Shown here piece by piece: positions 27,827 to 36,503 of a DNA stretch of 64,000 nt. The stretch is from Sphingomonas yunnanensis (GTDB taxonomy: Bacteria; Pseudomonadota; Alphaproteobacteria; Sphingomonadales; Sphingomonadaceae): contig NZ_JAIOKB010000002.1 of the NCBI RefSeq assembly GCF_019898765.1, positions 62,001 to 126,000 on the forward strand, given 5' to 3'. Position 1 is the first letter of the stretch. Every line of letters begins with the position of its first letter. Below the pieces are notes generated by a model that was not told where the DNA came from, did not search any database, and saw only the letters and a list, made by a program, of their open reading frames with translations. A program made the translations under genes and the position numbers.

Positions 27827-28633
27827 TCAGAACATGAACGCGCCGCCCAGTACCAGCCGCGCGTCGGGTGCGTCGTGGTTGAGCCCCGCCACCGCGAGCA
27901 GGTCGATCTGGGTGCGCTTGGTCGGCTGCCACGCCAGCGACCCCGCCGCGAGCGTGCGCGTGACATGGCCCGAGGGATCGTCGTCGCGCTCCAGCGACAA
28001 CTCCGCCACCGCGGTGAGGCTGTCGGTCAGCGCGTAGCCCAGCCCGACCACGCCGCTCGCGTCGAAGTGGCGGCCGTTGCCGTCGTCGTCGACCGCCGCC
28101 GCGGCCTGGCCCGTGAAGTCGAGGCTCCAGCGCTTGTCGATCTGCCAATAGACCGGCGCGATCACGCCCGCAGCCCAGTCGCCGTCGCCGATCCCGGCGC
28201 GCCCGGTCGGCAGCGCGACATAGGGCTGGATCGCCGAGGAGACCGCGTTCCCGTCAGGGTGGCTGAGCGCGTAGCGATAGCCGATCACCGTGTCGCCCGC
28301 GCCCCATTTGCGCGACACGGCGCCCGTCGCCTTGTCGCGCGTCCGCAGCGTACCGAGCGGGGTGAACTCGACCTGCAACTCGCTGTTCGCGGTGAGACCG
28401 AAACGCGCGGTGACGTCGCCGAACAAGGTGAGGTCCTCGCGCGAATCGCCGCTATCGTCGCGCTGCCAGTCGACCCCCGAGACCTCCACCTGCACCTGCC
28501 CCGGCAAGGTCACGCAACCGCTCGCCCCGAGCGACGGGCGGTTGGGGCAGAAGCGTTTGCCGTCCTCTTCCTCGGCCGCGGCGGGCGCAGCGGCGAGCAG
28601 CAGCACGGCGGCGAGCAGGCCGGCGCGGATCAT
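27827..28633 (-). CDS. Outer-membrane protein of the MetA-pathway (Phenol_MetA_deg) type
   Basis: 268 residues: signal peptide (MIRAGLLAAVLLLAAAPAAA), then alternating beta strands with aromatic ends (GQVQVEVSGVDWQRD, LTANSELQVEFTPLG, GDTVIGYRYALSH, TQIDLLAVAGLNHD) and a C-terminal Phe (GGAFMF), as in outer-membrane barrels. The pattern fits the MetA-pathway/transporter family of putative porins. Substrate unknown. The start overlaps the xthA stop by four bases, so it is co-transcribed behind xthA. Confidence 0.75.
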   Translation of the reverse strand: MIRAGLLAAVLLLAAAPAAAEEEDGKRFCPNRPSLGASGCVTLPGQVQVEVSGVDWQRDDSGDSREDLTLFGDVTARFGLTANSELQVEFTPLGTLRTRDKATGAVSRKWGAGDTVIGYRYALSHPDGNAVSSAIQPYVALPTGRAGIGDGDWAAGVIAPVYWQIDKRWSLDFTGQAAAAVDDDGNGRHFDASGVVGLGYALTDSLTAVAELSLERDDDPSGHVTRTLAAGSLAWQPTKRTQIDLLAVAGLNHDAPDARLVLGGAFMF

Positions 28634-29400
28634 CGCAGTCGCACCCAGGTCGGCGCGTGGTCGCTGGCTTTCTCACGGCCGCGATAGTCCTTGTCGACGC
28701 CGGCCTCGACCAACCGGTCCGCCACCGCGGGGCTCAGCAGCAGGTGATCGATGCGGAAGCCCGCGTCGCGCTGCCACGCGCCCGCCTGATAGTCCCAGAA
28801 CGTCCACATGCCGCCGCGCGGGTGGCGCGCGCGCAGCGCGTCCGTCCAGCCCTGCGCGACCAGCGCGCGATAGCCCTGGCGGCTCTCCGGCTGCATCAGC
28901 GCGTCGCTCGCCATCGCGCGCACGGAGAAGACGTCGTCGTCATTCGGTATGACATTATAGTCACCCGCCAGCACCGCGGGCACTTCGCTGGCGAGAAGCT
29001 GCGCCGCGCGCGTCCGCAGCCGCTCGATCCAGCGCAGCTTGTAGTCGAACTTGGGACCGGGCAGCGGATTGCCGTTGGGCAGATAGATCGAGGCCACGGT
29101 CAGCCCGGCGACGTCGCACTCGAGGTAGCGGCTGTGCTCGTCCTCGGGCTCGCCCTCCAGCCCGCGCTGGCGCTCGACCGGGTCGGCCCCGCGCGCGAGC
29201 ACCGCGACGCCGTTGAAGCCCTTCTGCCCGTGCCAGACCGCACCATAGCCGGCGGCGCGCACCTCCGCCTCGGGGAAGGTCTCGTCGCTCGACTTGAGCT
29301 CCTGGAGGCAGACGACGTCGGGCTGCGCCTCCTCGAGATACTCGAGCAGCCGCGGCAGCCTCGCCTTGATGCCGTTGACGTTGTAGGTGACGATCTTCAC
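28630..29400 (-). CDS. xthA: Exodeoxyribonuclease III
   Basis: AP endonuclease and 3'-5' exonuclease of base-excision repair, 256 residues. Endonuclease/exonuclease/phosphatase fold with KIVTYNVNGIKARLPRLLEY, the metal-binding Glu in LQELKSSDE, GFNGVAVLAR, GDYNVIPNDDDVF and the C-terminal SDHAPTWVRL His. Length and motifs match ExoIII. It leads a two-gene operon with the outer-membrane protein. Confidence 0.95.
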   Translation of the reverse strand: MKIVTYNVNGIKARLPRLLEYLEEAQPDVVCLQELKSSDETFPEAEVRAAGYGAVWHGQKGFNGVAVLARGADPVERQRGLEGEPEDEHSRYLECDVAGLTVASIYLPNGNPLPGPKFDYKLRWIERLRTRAAQLLASEVPAVLAGDYNVIPNDDDVFSVRAMASDALMQPESRQGYRALVAQGWTDALRARHPRGGMWTFWDYQAGAWQRDAGFRIDHLLLSPAVADRLVEAGVDKDYRGREKASDHAPTWVRLR

Positions 29401-29450
29401 CCGCGACGATCTATCGTGCTGAGCGGGCTTTGTCTTGCCCCGCGCGCACC

Positions 29451-29789
29451 TCAGACGGAGAAGCTGGTGCCACAGCCGCAGCCGCTCGCAGCCTGCGGGT
29501 TCTCGACCTTGAACGAGGCGCCGCCGAGCGACTCGACATAGTCGACGCTGGCACCGCGGACGAGATCGAGGCTCACATCATCGACCACCAGTCGCACGCC
29601 GTCGGTCTCGACCACGAGGTCGGTCGCCTCGGGCGCGTCGGCGAAGCCGAAGCGATATTGGAAGCCGGAGCAGCCGCCGCCCTCGACCGCGAGGCGCAGG
29701 ATGGCGGGCTTGCTCTGTCGCGCCGCGATCGCCGCGACGCGCGCGGCGGCGGCGGGAGTGAGCGCGATAGCAGGTGCGAGCGTGGCCAT
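29451..29789 (-). CDS. Iron-sulfur cluster insertion protein (HesB/IscA/ErpA family)
   Basis: 112-residue A-type Fe-S carrier. The three conserved Cys are present: GGGCSGFQY and ASGCGCGTSF at the C-terminus. The ATG at 29789 is chosen because the fold begins there (IALTPAAAARVAAIA); upstream in-frame starts add a basic stretch unlike the family. It transfers Fe-S clusters to apo-enzymes. Whether it is ErpA or IscA proper cannot be settled without a tree. Confidence 0.9.
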   Translation of the reverse strand: MATLAPAIALTPAAAARVAAIAARQSKPAILRLAVEGGGCSGFQYRFGFADAPEATDLVVETDGVRLVVDDVSLDLVRGASVDYVESLGGASFKVENPQAASGCGCGTSFSV

Positions 29790-29890
29790 GCGGGTAAGAT
29801 AGGCGTGGGTAGCGGCGGGGGAAAGGGGGCGAAGGCGGACATGACCTCTCAGCTCCCTCGTTTCCGGCATTCGTCGCATGACGCACGCAT

Positions 29891-29987
29891 CGTCGTCCCG
29901 GCCTCGAGCCGGGATCCACGGCGCCGCGAAGGCTGCGCGCGTCTGCTCGCGCGGAAGGATGGATCCCGTCTCAAGGCGGGGATGACG
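29891..29987. repeat. Paired intergenic inverted repeat, CCCGGC/GCCGGG type
   Basis: Left unit CGTCGTCCCGGCCTCGAGCC followed by GGGATCCAC; right unit GGATCCCGTCTCAAGGCGGG followed by GATGACG. A hairpin pair between the convergently or serially placed genes at 29789 and 30081. Confidence 0.75.
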
Positions 29988-30080
29988 AGAGCTCCCTTCA
30001 GAAAGGCGTCATCCCCCGCAACGAGAAAGGGCCGGCCCGCTTGGCGCGGCGCCGGCCCTCCCCTCCTAAATCGGCGAAGG

Positions 30081-31214
30081 TCAGTCCTGCGGCACGGGGC
30101 CCGAGGTCGACACCGGGATCTGGCCGACGGCACGATCCTGCGCGGCCATCAGATAATCGGCGGTGGTGAGGAACGGCACCGGGTTCACCGCATGGCCGTC
30201 GATCCTCACCTCATAATGGAGGTGCGGGCCGGTCGAGCGGCCGGTCGAGCCCATCAGCGCGATCAGCTGGCCGCGCTTCACGCGCGTGTTATCGGAGACG
30301 AGGATCTTCGACAGGTGACCGTAGCGCGTCGCGATGCCCTTGCCGTGGTTGATCTCGACCATGTTGCCATAGCCGCCCTGGCGGCCGGCGTGGCTGATCA
30401 CGCCATCGGCGGTGGCGTAGATCGGCGTGCCGCTGGGACCAGGGATGTCGACGCCGGCGTGCATCGCCGCGGTGCCGCGGAACGGGTCGCTGCGGATCCC
30501 GAAATTGCTGGTGAACTGCAGCTTCTGCACCGGCTGCACCGAGGGGATCGCGATCACGCCCTGCTCGAGCCGGTCGAGCTTCTTCCAGCTCATGAACAGC
30601 GAGCGGAACTGCTGGTCGGCGGCGAGGTCGGCGCGCGCCTCGGCGCTGTTGGCCTCGACCAGCGGGCCGCCCATCGCGCTGCCGCCCTTCGCCAAGCGGG
30701 CGGTGGAGATGCCCAGCTTGCGCACCGTCTTGGCGGTCGCGGCGTAGCGTTGGTCGAGCTCGCGCTGCGCCACCGCGGCGAGCTCGGCCTGGCGCGTCTC
30801 GACGCGGAGGAACGGCTTGATCGTGTCGGCGGCGAGGCGCGTGGCGTCGGGGTCGATCGCCAGCGTGGCACGCGCCAGCTGGCGGCTCTCGCCCTCGCCG
30901 GTCAGCGCGGCGGCGAGCAGCGCCTGGCGCTGCTCGATGCGACCGGCGTGAAGCTCGGCGGTGCGGCGGATGGTCGCGACGCGGGTCTGGAGCTGGGCGA
31001 CCTTCTGCTCCATCTTGGCCAGCTTGCGCTCGCTGGTCGGTGCGGGCTTGAGCCCGGTCGCGACCGCGACCTGCTGGCTGGCGGCGACCGCGCCATAGCC
31101 GGCGAGACCCAGGACCATCGCGGCGCCACCGCGTACCATCAGGCGACGCGTGCCGTAGGCGGCGCGCAGGCGATCGAGCGGGCGCGCGGCCGGCGTGAGA
31201 GCGGTGTCGTTCAT
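30081..31214 (-). CDS. M23-family murein endopeptidase with coiled-coil region
   Basis: 377 residues. A short cytoplasmic N-terminus, one TM or uncleaved signal (MVRGGAAMVLGLAGYGAVAA, about 30-50), a helical coiled region (70-210), and a C-terminal Peptidase_M23 (LytM) domain with the zinc motifs MHAGVDIPG (HxxxD) and GPHLHYEV (HxH). All metal ligands are present, so it is probably active in cleaving peptidoglycan cross-links, unlike degenerate EnvC/NlpD activators. The start at 31214 is chosen from the position of the TM segment. Confidence 0.9.
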   Translation of the reverse strand: MNDTALTPAARPLDRLRAAYGTRRLMVRGGAAMVLGLAGYGAVAASQQVAVATGLKPAPTSERKLAKMEQKVAQLQTRVATIRRTAELHAGRIEQRQALLAAALTGEGESRQLARATLAIDPDATRLAADTIKPFLRVETRQAELAAVAQRELDQRYAATAKTVRKLGISTARLAKGGSAMGGPLVEANSAEARADLAADQQFRSLFMSWKKLDRLEQGVIAIPSVQPVQKLQFTSNFGIRSDPFRGTAAMHAGVDIPGPSGTPIYATADGVISHAGRQGGYGNMVEINHGKGIATRYGHLSKILVSDNTRVKRGQLIALMGSTGRSTGPHLHYEVRIDGHAVNPVPFLTTADYLMAAQDRAVGQIPVSTSGPVPQD

Positions 31215-31674
31215 CGAACCCCAGATCAAAGACTGTGACCGGGCGGCGGGCTGCCGCGCGGTCTTCCCCATCCCGTACTGCCGCCCCGGAGACGAAGCCT
31301 CCCAGGCACAAAGGTTTGTGACCTGAGCAGGGTTAATCGGGCAAGAGCAGCGGCACAGGAGCGCGCCCGATCGACGGAGAGACGCGGCGAGTCGTTGTAA
31401 TTCGCCGAGTCGAGTAGCGACGGTTGGCGCGAATTACGTGGGTTACGCGTGATTCTTGGTGGCGGATCGGTGCGGGTGACTGGCGTCGAGAGAGGATTTG
31501 CTCCGATGTGGGGCGATGATGCGGGCGTGACCACTGCGGTGATCGGGCGCAGGAGACGCAGGATAAGCATCCGTCATCCCGGTCTTGGTCCGAGATGACG
31601 GGGGCTCTGACCGACGCCCCCCTGCGCGGGGACGCTCTGAGCGCACAGCGACGCTCGATGCGCTCAGCCGCCTC
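31215..31674. other. Gene-free interval upstream of the M23 peptidase gene
   Basis: 460 bases. The part next to the peptidase gene probably holds its promoter. The middle is slightly lower in GC (around ATTACGTGGGTTACGCGTGA) and holds no convincing coding frame. A GTCAT/ATGAC repeat lies at 31572-31602. Confidence 0.6.
31572..31602. repeat. Single intergenic hairpin of the GTCATCCCGG type
   Basis: CGTCATCCCGGTCTTGG followed by TCCGAGATGACGGG: an imperfect palindrome that looks like one unit of the paired repeats found elsewhere. Confidence 0.6.
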
Positions 31675-32124
31675 TCACCCCAACGCGCGCGCCGCCTCCA
31701 GCACCTCCTCGGCGTGGCCCGGCACCTTCACCTTGCGCCACGCGCGCACCAGCCGGCCGTCGGCGCCGTAGAGGAAGGTCGCGCGCTCGATCCCCATATA
31801 GGTGCGGCCGTACATCTGTCGCTCGCCCCAGACGCCGAACGCCTCGGTGACGCTGCCGTCGAGGTCACTGCCGAGCGGGATGGCGAGGCCGTGGCGCGCG
31901 ATGAACTTGTTGTGCTTGGCCACGGTGTCGCGCGAGATGCCGATGATCGTCGCGCCCGCGGCGGCGAAGCGGCTCGCCAGCGCCGAGAAGTCGAGCGCCT
32001 CATGGGTGCAGCCGGGCGTGTCGTCCTTGGGATAGAAATAGACGATCAGCGGCCGCGGCAGGTCGCGCAGCCGCAGCGACGCGCCGTCGGTGCCGGTCAA
32101 GGTGACGTCGGGGATGGTGTCCAC
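31675..32124 (-). CDS. bcp: Thioredoxin-dependent peroxiredoxin BCP
   Basis: 149 residues from a GTG start, with AGGAGAG at the right distance. AhpC/TSA fold with PLIVYFYPKDDTPGCTHEALD; the peroxidatic Cys is in PGCT. The resolving Cys that E. coli BCP has five residues later is replaced (CTHEAL), so this is an atypical, probably 1-Cys, member. It reduces peroxides using thioredoxin. The start overlaps the end of glnE by 28 bases, suggesting co-transcription. Confidence 0.88.
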   Translation of the reverse strand: MDTIPDVTLTGTDGASLRLRDLPRPLIVYFYPKDDTPGCTHEALDFSALASRFAAAGATIIGISRDTVAKHNKFIARHGLAIPLGSDLDGSVTEAFGVWGERQMYGRTYMGIERATFLYGADGRLVRAWRKVKVPGHAEEVLEAARALG

Positions 32125-34751
32125 GCGATACTCTCCTGCCACTGGGCGGCGACGCTCTCGCGCACCCGGTCCAGCGTGGCAAGCAGCGTTTCCCAATCGG
32201 GCAGCATCACCGCGCGCGCGATCAGCGCGCGGGTCGCCGCGGCGCCGGGCTCCTGCGCGTCGGGCGCGACCAGCCGCCCGGTCACGAGCAGCCGCGCGAG
32301 CAGCGCGTAGGCGTCGCGCATCGCTGGCGCGAGCGCCCCCTCCGCCACCAGCGCGTCGATCGCGACGCTGAGCCGCGGGTCGAAGCCGCAGCGCCGCGTC
32401 AGCTGGGTGACATGCACCGCGAATTCGAGGTCGACCAGACCGCCCGGCAGCAGCTTGGCGTCGAGCGGCCCCTGCGGCGGCTTGTGCCGCGCCATCTCGG
32501 CGCGCATCTCTGCCGCCTCGGCGGGCACGTCGCGCTCTGGCCGCTCGCCCGCCAGCACCGCGGCGACGATCGCCTCCACCGCGGCGCGCGCCGCGTGCGA
32601 GCCGAAGACGGCGCGCGCGCGCGTCAGCGCCATATGCTCCCAGGTCCATGCCTCCTCGCGCTGGTAGCGCGCGAAACTGTCGAGGCTGACCACCAGCGGC
32701 CCCTGCGCACCCGAGGGTCGCAGCCGCGTGTCGACCGGGTAGAGCGGGCCCGCCGCGGTCGGCACCGAGAGCGCCGCGGTGACTCGCTGCGCCAGCCGGG
32801 TGAAGTAGAGCGTCGCGCCGAGCGGCTTGGCGCCGTCCGCCTCGGCGGTGAACTCACCGGTGAAAAGGTAGATCAGGTCGAGGTCGGAGGCGTGGGTCAG
32901 CGCCATCCCGCCCATCCGCCCGAGTGCGAGGATCACCAGCTCGCCGCCGGGCACGCGCCCGTGCGCGCGCTCGAATTCGGCGAGGGCGGCGCCGGCGAGC
33001 GTCTCGATCGCGGCCTCGGCGACGCGCGCGTAGCCGGCCGCGACATCGAGCGGGTCGGCCGCGCCGGCCACGATCTGCGCGCCGAGCGCGAAGCGCTTGT
33101 CGCCGACGATGCGCCGCACGTGATCGAGCAGCGCCTGATAGTCGGCGCCCTGCTCGACCGCCCGCATCTCCGCGACCAGCGCCGGTATCTCGCCGACCGG
33201 CGTGAAGGCGCTGGCGTCGATCAGCCCGTCGAGCAGGTCTGGCCGACGCGCCAGCTCATCGGCGAGTGTCGGCGCGTGGCTGAGCAGCTCGGCGAGCAGC
33301 GCGGTGAGTGCCGGGCGCGCCTCGAGCAGGCGGAAGACGTTGACCGCGCTCGGCAACCGCTCGAACAGCCGGTCCAGGCGATTGAGCGCGACCGCGGGCA
33401 CCGGCGCCTGCGCCAGCGCGCCGACCAACGCGGGCAGCACCGCCTCCAACGCGCTCTGCGCTGCGGCGGAGCGCAGCGCCGGATAACGCGCCTCGCGCCA
33501 AGCGGTGACGCGCCGCACCGCGTCCTCGCTGTCGACGAACCCGGCCTCACGCAGCGTCTCGCCCAGCCGCGCGGGGTCGAAGGGCAGACCCGCGGCGGCG
33601 ACGGGAGCAAGCCGATCGAACGCCGCGGCGACTCGTTCCACCTCGGGCGCGAGCAGCGCCAGCAACGCCGCGCCGTCGTCGAGCCCGTGGAGGCGCGCCA
33701 CGCGGTCGAGCGCCTCGCCCGACGGCAGCGCGTGGGTCTGCCGATCGTCGATCATCTGGACGCGATGCTCGATCGTTCGCAGCAGCGTATAGGCCTGTGT
33801 CAGCGCGGCAGCGTCAGCGCCGTCGATCCGTCCCGCGGCGGCGAGCGCCGCGAGCGCGTCGCGCGTCGCGGGCGCGCGTAGCGACGCGTCGCGCCCGCCG
33901 TGGATGAGCTGGTGGATCTGCGCGAAGAACTCAATCTCGCGGATGCCGCCGCGGCCGCGCTTGAGGTCGTAGCCCGGGCCGAACGCCTGTCCCTGCGCGT
34001 GATGGTCGCGGATGCGGCGCGTGATGTCGAGGATCTCGCCGACCGCGCCGAAGTCAAGGCTGCGCCGCCACACGAAAGGGCGCACCGCCTCGAGGAAACG
34101 GGCACCCAGCGCGCGGTCGCCCGCCGCGACGCGCGCGCGGATGAAGGCGGCGCGTTCCCACGGCAGCGCCTGCGATTCATAGTAACTGATCGCGGCGTCG
34201 ATCGGGATCACGATCGGCGTCGCCTCGGGCGAGGGGCGTAGTCGCAGATCGACGCGCAGCACATAGCCATCGGCGTCGCGCGCCTGCAGCAGCTCGAGCA
34301 CGCGCCGGCCGACCCGCACTGCCGCGTCAGCGACGTCCTCGCGCGCGCGGCACGGCAAGGTGGCGGGGTCGTAGAGGAAGATCGGATCGATGTCGGACGA
34401 ATAATTGAGCTCGCGGCTGCCCTGCTTGCCGAGCGCGATCGCGACGAACCCGCGCGGCGCGGCGTCCGGGGTGCGCTCCGCGATCGCACCCGTGATGGCG
34501 CGGTCGAGCGCCGAGTCGGCGAAGTCGGTCAGCCGTCCGGTGACCGCGCTGAGGTCGAGCGCCCCCGCCAGGTCCCCCAGCGCCACCTCTAGCGCCAATG
34601 CGCGCCGCTCCAGCCGCAGCCGCCGTGCGAGGGGAAGGTCGGGGGTGTCGAGGACGGCCGCGGTGACCGCCTCTCGTTGGAGCAAGGTGTTCAGAAACGG
34701 AGCGAATTGTTCCGCCCGTCGGCGCGCCTCGTCGAACGAGTGAGTCATCAT
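32097..34751 (-). CDS. glnE: Bifunctional glutamine synthetase adenylyltransferase/deadenylase
   Basis: Controls glutamine synthetase by adenylylation and deadenylylation. 884 residues, with two nucleotidyltransferase domains: the N-terminal one with LNYSSDIDPIFLYD and FFAQIHQLIHGG after it, and the C-terminal one with LGRMGGMALTHASDLDLIYLF. The C-terminal helical region has GGLVDLEFAVHVTQL. The start at 34751 (ATGATG, with AGG upstream) is preferred over an ATG 51 bases earlier that lacks a ribosome site. Confidence 0.95.
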   Translation of the reverse strand: MMTHSFDEARRRAEQFAPFLNTLLQREAVTAAVLDTPDLPLARRLRLERRALALEVALGDLAGALDLSAVTGRLTDFADSALDRAITGAIAERTPDAAPRGFVAIALGKQGSRELNYSSDIDPIFLYDPATLPCRAREDVADAAVRVGRRVLELLQARDADGYVLRVDLRLRPSPEATPIVIPIDAAISYYESQALPWERAAFIRARVAAGDRALGARFLEAVRPFVWRRSLDFGAVGEILDITRRIRDHHAQGQAFGPGYDLKRGRGGIREIEFFAQIHQLIHGGRDASLRAPATRDALAALAAAGRIDGADAAALTQAYTLLRTIEHRVQMIDDRQTHALPSGEALDRVARLHGLDDGAALLALLAPEVERVAAAFDRLAPVAAAGLPFDPARLGETLREAGFVDSEDAVRRVTAWREARYPALRSAAAQSALEAVLPALVGALAQAPVPAVALNRLDRLFERLPSAVNVFRLLEARPALTALLAELLSHAPTLADELARRPDLLDGLIDASAFTPVGEIPALVAEMRAVEQGADYQALLDHVRRIVGDKRFALGAQIVAGAADPLDVAAGYARVAEAAIETLAGAALAEFERAHGRVPGGELVILALGRMGGMALTHASDLDLIYLFTGEFTAEADGAKPLGATLYFTRLAQRVTAALSVPTAAGPLYPVDTRLRPSGAQGPLVVSLDSFARYQREEAWTWEHMALTRARAVFGSHAARAAVEAIVAAVLAGERPERDVPAEAAEMRAEMARHKPPQGPLDAKLLPGGLVDLEFAVHVTQLTRRCGFDPRLSVAIDALVAEGALAPAMRDAYALLARLLVTGRLVAPDAQEPGAAATRALIARAVMLPDWETLLATLDRVRESVAAQWQESIAWTPSPTSP

Positions 34752-34787
34752 GGCGAAACCTAAGCCGAGGTCGCACGTTGCCGCAAC

Positions 34788-34955
34788 ATGGTAGCAGATC
34801 ACCCCTCTTCTTCAGGCAGCGCGCGCGGCGGTTATGTCGTCCACGCGCCGCAAGCGGGGGATGTGCTCGCTGGGTCGCTGCGCGCGGCGTACCGGCGCGA
34901 CAAGGCGCTGCCGAGCGATATGGCGCAGCTACTGTCGAGGGTGGGCGCGAGCTGA
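34788..34955 (+). CDS. Small protein with NepR-like LR..Y...P..LL pattern
   Basis: 55 residues. The C-terminal half reads LAGSLRAAYRRDKALPSDMAQLLSRV. Spacing of LR, Y, P and LL resembles the NepR anti-sigma core, which in the true NepR of this window reads ALRSVYQKTVEESVPDDLLSLL, but the linker is two residues shorter and the Glu before Pro is absent. No clear ribosome site. It lies 283 bases from the end of ecfG, on the opposite strand. It could be a NepR paralogue or a chance match; the frame is short. Confidence 0.4.
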   Translation: MVADHPSSSGSARGGYVVHAPQAGDVLAGSLRAAYRRDKALPSDMAQLLSRVGAS

Positions 34956-35012
34956 CGGGGGCGCGTGCGTTAGCGATCACAGGCCATTCACAACGCGAGG
35001 CCGGGTTAGAGC

Positions 35013-35196
35013 ATGACGCCGTCCTGGACTCGTATCAGGATCAACTTCTCTGCCGAGACGGAAGCCGGAAAGTTCGCGAGCCCGCCCCACGCAGATCGCC
35101 CCGATCCATCGAGAAGGCCCGGGTAGCGCTCGTCGCGCCACGCCGTCATCTCACACCCGAAGCGGGCGAGCCCTGAGACTAGCTTAGGATGACGGC
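35013..35196. repeat. Diverged intergenic inverted repeat, GTCATCCTGA type
   Basis: Left unit ATGACGCCGTCCTGGACTCG then TATCAGGAT; right unit CCCTGAGACTAGCTTAGGAT then GACGGCGTGG. The two units are 120 bases apart and have drifted from the pattern at 24154-24248. The rest of the gap to 35238 shows no gene. Confidence 0.6.
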
Positions 35197-35238
35197 GTGG
35201 TAGGCTAAACCGTCGGCTCGCCAGACGTCGCCCCACCC

Positions 35239-35886
35239 TCACGCATCGCGGTCGCGGCTCAGTTCGTCGACCTCGTTCATGATCGAGTCGAGCGTCGTCC
35301 GGTCGCCGCTCACCTCATGGTCGCGGCGGGACGACAGCGCACCGTCGGTCATCAACGCTTCGAGCGCGACACGACCGCGGGCGACGCGGCTCTTGATCGT
35401 GCCCACCGCCACGCCGCAGATCTCGGCGGCTTCCTCATAGGCGAAGCCACCCGCGCCGACGAGGATCAGCGCCTCGCGCTGCGGCTGCGGCAGATGCATC
35501 AACGCGCGCTGCATGTCGGCGAGTTCGACGTGCTTGTCCTGGCTGGCAGGCGCGGCGAGCACGCGGTCGGCGACGAGATCGTCCCACTCGCCCTTGAAGC
35601 GCGCACGCCGCATCTGGCTGAGGAACAGGTTGCGCAGGATGATGAAGGTCCACGCGCGCATGTTGGTGCCGGCCTGGAAGCGCTTGCGCGCCGCCCAGGC
35701 CTTCAGCAGCGTCTCCTGCACCAGGTCGTCGGCGAGATCGCGGTTGCCGGAGAGCGAGCGCCCGAACGCGCGCAGGTGAGGGATCACCAGCGCGAGCTGT
35801 TTCTTGAACTCAGGATCCGATAGCGCGACATATTCCGTCGGCGCCGGCGCCGACGCCTCGTCCGCATGCGAGGGTGATTGGGTCAT
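35239..35886 (-). CDS. ecfG: General stress ECF sigma factor EcfG (ECF15)
   Basis: Directs RNA polymerase to general stress promoters (GGAAC-N16/17-CGTT). About 215 residues: a 30-residue polar N-terminus, sigma-2 (FKKQLALVIPHLRAFGRSL, LVQETLLKAWAARKRFQAGT, RAWTFIILRN), a linker, then sigma-4 (LPQPQREALILVGAGGFAYE, EAAEICGVAVGTIKSRVARG). These match the EcfG family. The start at 35886 has GGAG upstream. It lies on the same strand as phyR, 0.6 kb downstream. NepR holds it inactive until PhyR is phosphorylated. Confidence 0.93.
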   Translation of the reverse strand: MTQSPSHADEASAPAPTEYVALSDPEFKKQLALVIPHLRAFGRSLSGNRDLADDLVQETLLKAWAARKRFQAGTNMRAWTFIILRNLFLSQMRRARFKGEWDDLVADRVLAAPASQDKHVELADMQRALMHLPQPQREALILVGAGGFAYEEAAEICGVAVGTIKSRVARGRVALEALMTDGALSSRRDHEVSGDRTTLDSIMNEVDELSRDRDA

Positions 35887-35998
35887 GCCGCTCCGTCGTG
35901 CTGACGCGGCGCCGTCCTGGCGCTCGTTCGATGCTGGAAGATAGGTATCGGTCGGCCGGTTGGCCAGCCCGTCACGCACCACTTGTTCAAGCATCGTG

Positions 35999-36136
35999 TC
36001 AGGAAAGCAGGATGGCGGCGAAGGCCACGACGATCAGCACGAGCGATGCCGCGAGGATGTAGCGAGTCATGCCTGGCGTGCTGCCGGCGCGGGCCTCGTC
36101 GGTCTCGAGATGAACTCGATCGTTGTCGTCTGCCAT
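35999..36136 (-). CDS. Small single-membrane-segment protein in the stress locus
   Basis: 45 residues: an acidic N-terminus (MADDNDRVHLETDEARAGS) and one C-terminal TM helix (YILAASLVLIVVAFAAILL). It lies between phyR and ecfG on the same strand, 112 bases before the ecfG start. Small one-TM proteins occur in this position in other alphaproteobacterial stress loci, so it is probably real; function unknown. It has a weak ribosome site, and a candidate EcfG-like promoter would leave only a very short leader. Confidence 0.6.
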   Translation of the reverse strand: MADDNDRVHLETDEARAGSTPGMTRYILAASLVLIVVAFAAILLS

Positions 36137-36144
36137 GAGATAGA

Positions 36145-36169
36145 AACGCACTTCGACCGTTTTGGGTCC
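36145..36169 (-). promoter_or_regulatory. Weak EcfG-type promoter candidate before the small membrane protein and ecfG
   Basis: On the minus strand GGACC, 16 bases, CGTT: one mismatch from the consensus GGAAC-N16/17-CGTT. It would start transcription a few bases before the small membrane protein and could give EcfG autoregulation. Confidence 0.3.
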
Positions 36170-36301
36170 GTAAGGATGGGAACAGGCCTCGGGGGTGGCG
36201 GTCGATGCGTGAAGGGGGCGTCACGACGTGCGGTCGTCGCTATGCGCCGCGCCCTTGGGACAACAGCTCATTGAAGGTCGCTCCACCCGCCACACCGTAT
36301 C

Positions 36302-36398
36302 CGTCATTCCCGTGCAGGCGGGAATCCGGACACACCGACGTCAGCCGCAGAGCCGAGGTGTTCGCGGATCTGTATCCCTGCCTGCCCAGGGATGACGC
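36302..36398. repeat. Paired intergenic inverted repeat, GTCATTCCCG type
   Basis: Left unit CGTCATTCCCGTGCAGGCGG then GAATCCG; right unit ATCCCTGCCTGCCCAGGGAT then GACG. Together with GC-rich sequence up to 36503, it fills the 367-base gap between the small membrane protein and the phyR stop. No other gene is seen there. Confidence 0.7.
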
Positions 36399-36503
36399 TG
36401 TGGGACGAAGCTGGGCGGCAACCTGAGAGCGCCGAACCGCTGCGCTGGCGCAAAGCCCGCTCCCGCGGCGGAGGGACGCCCGCGCGCCCCCCGCCCTCGA
36501 CCC

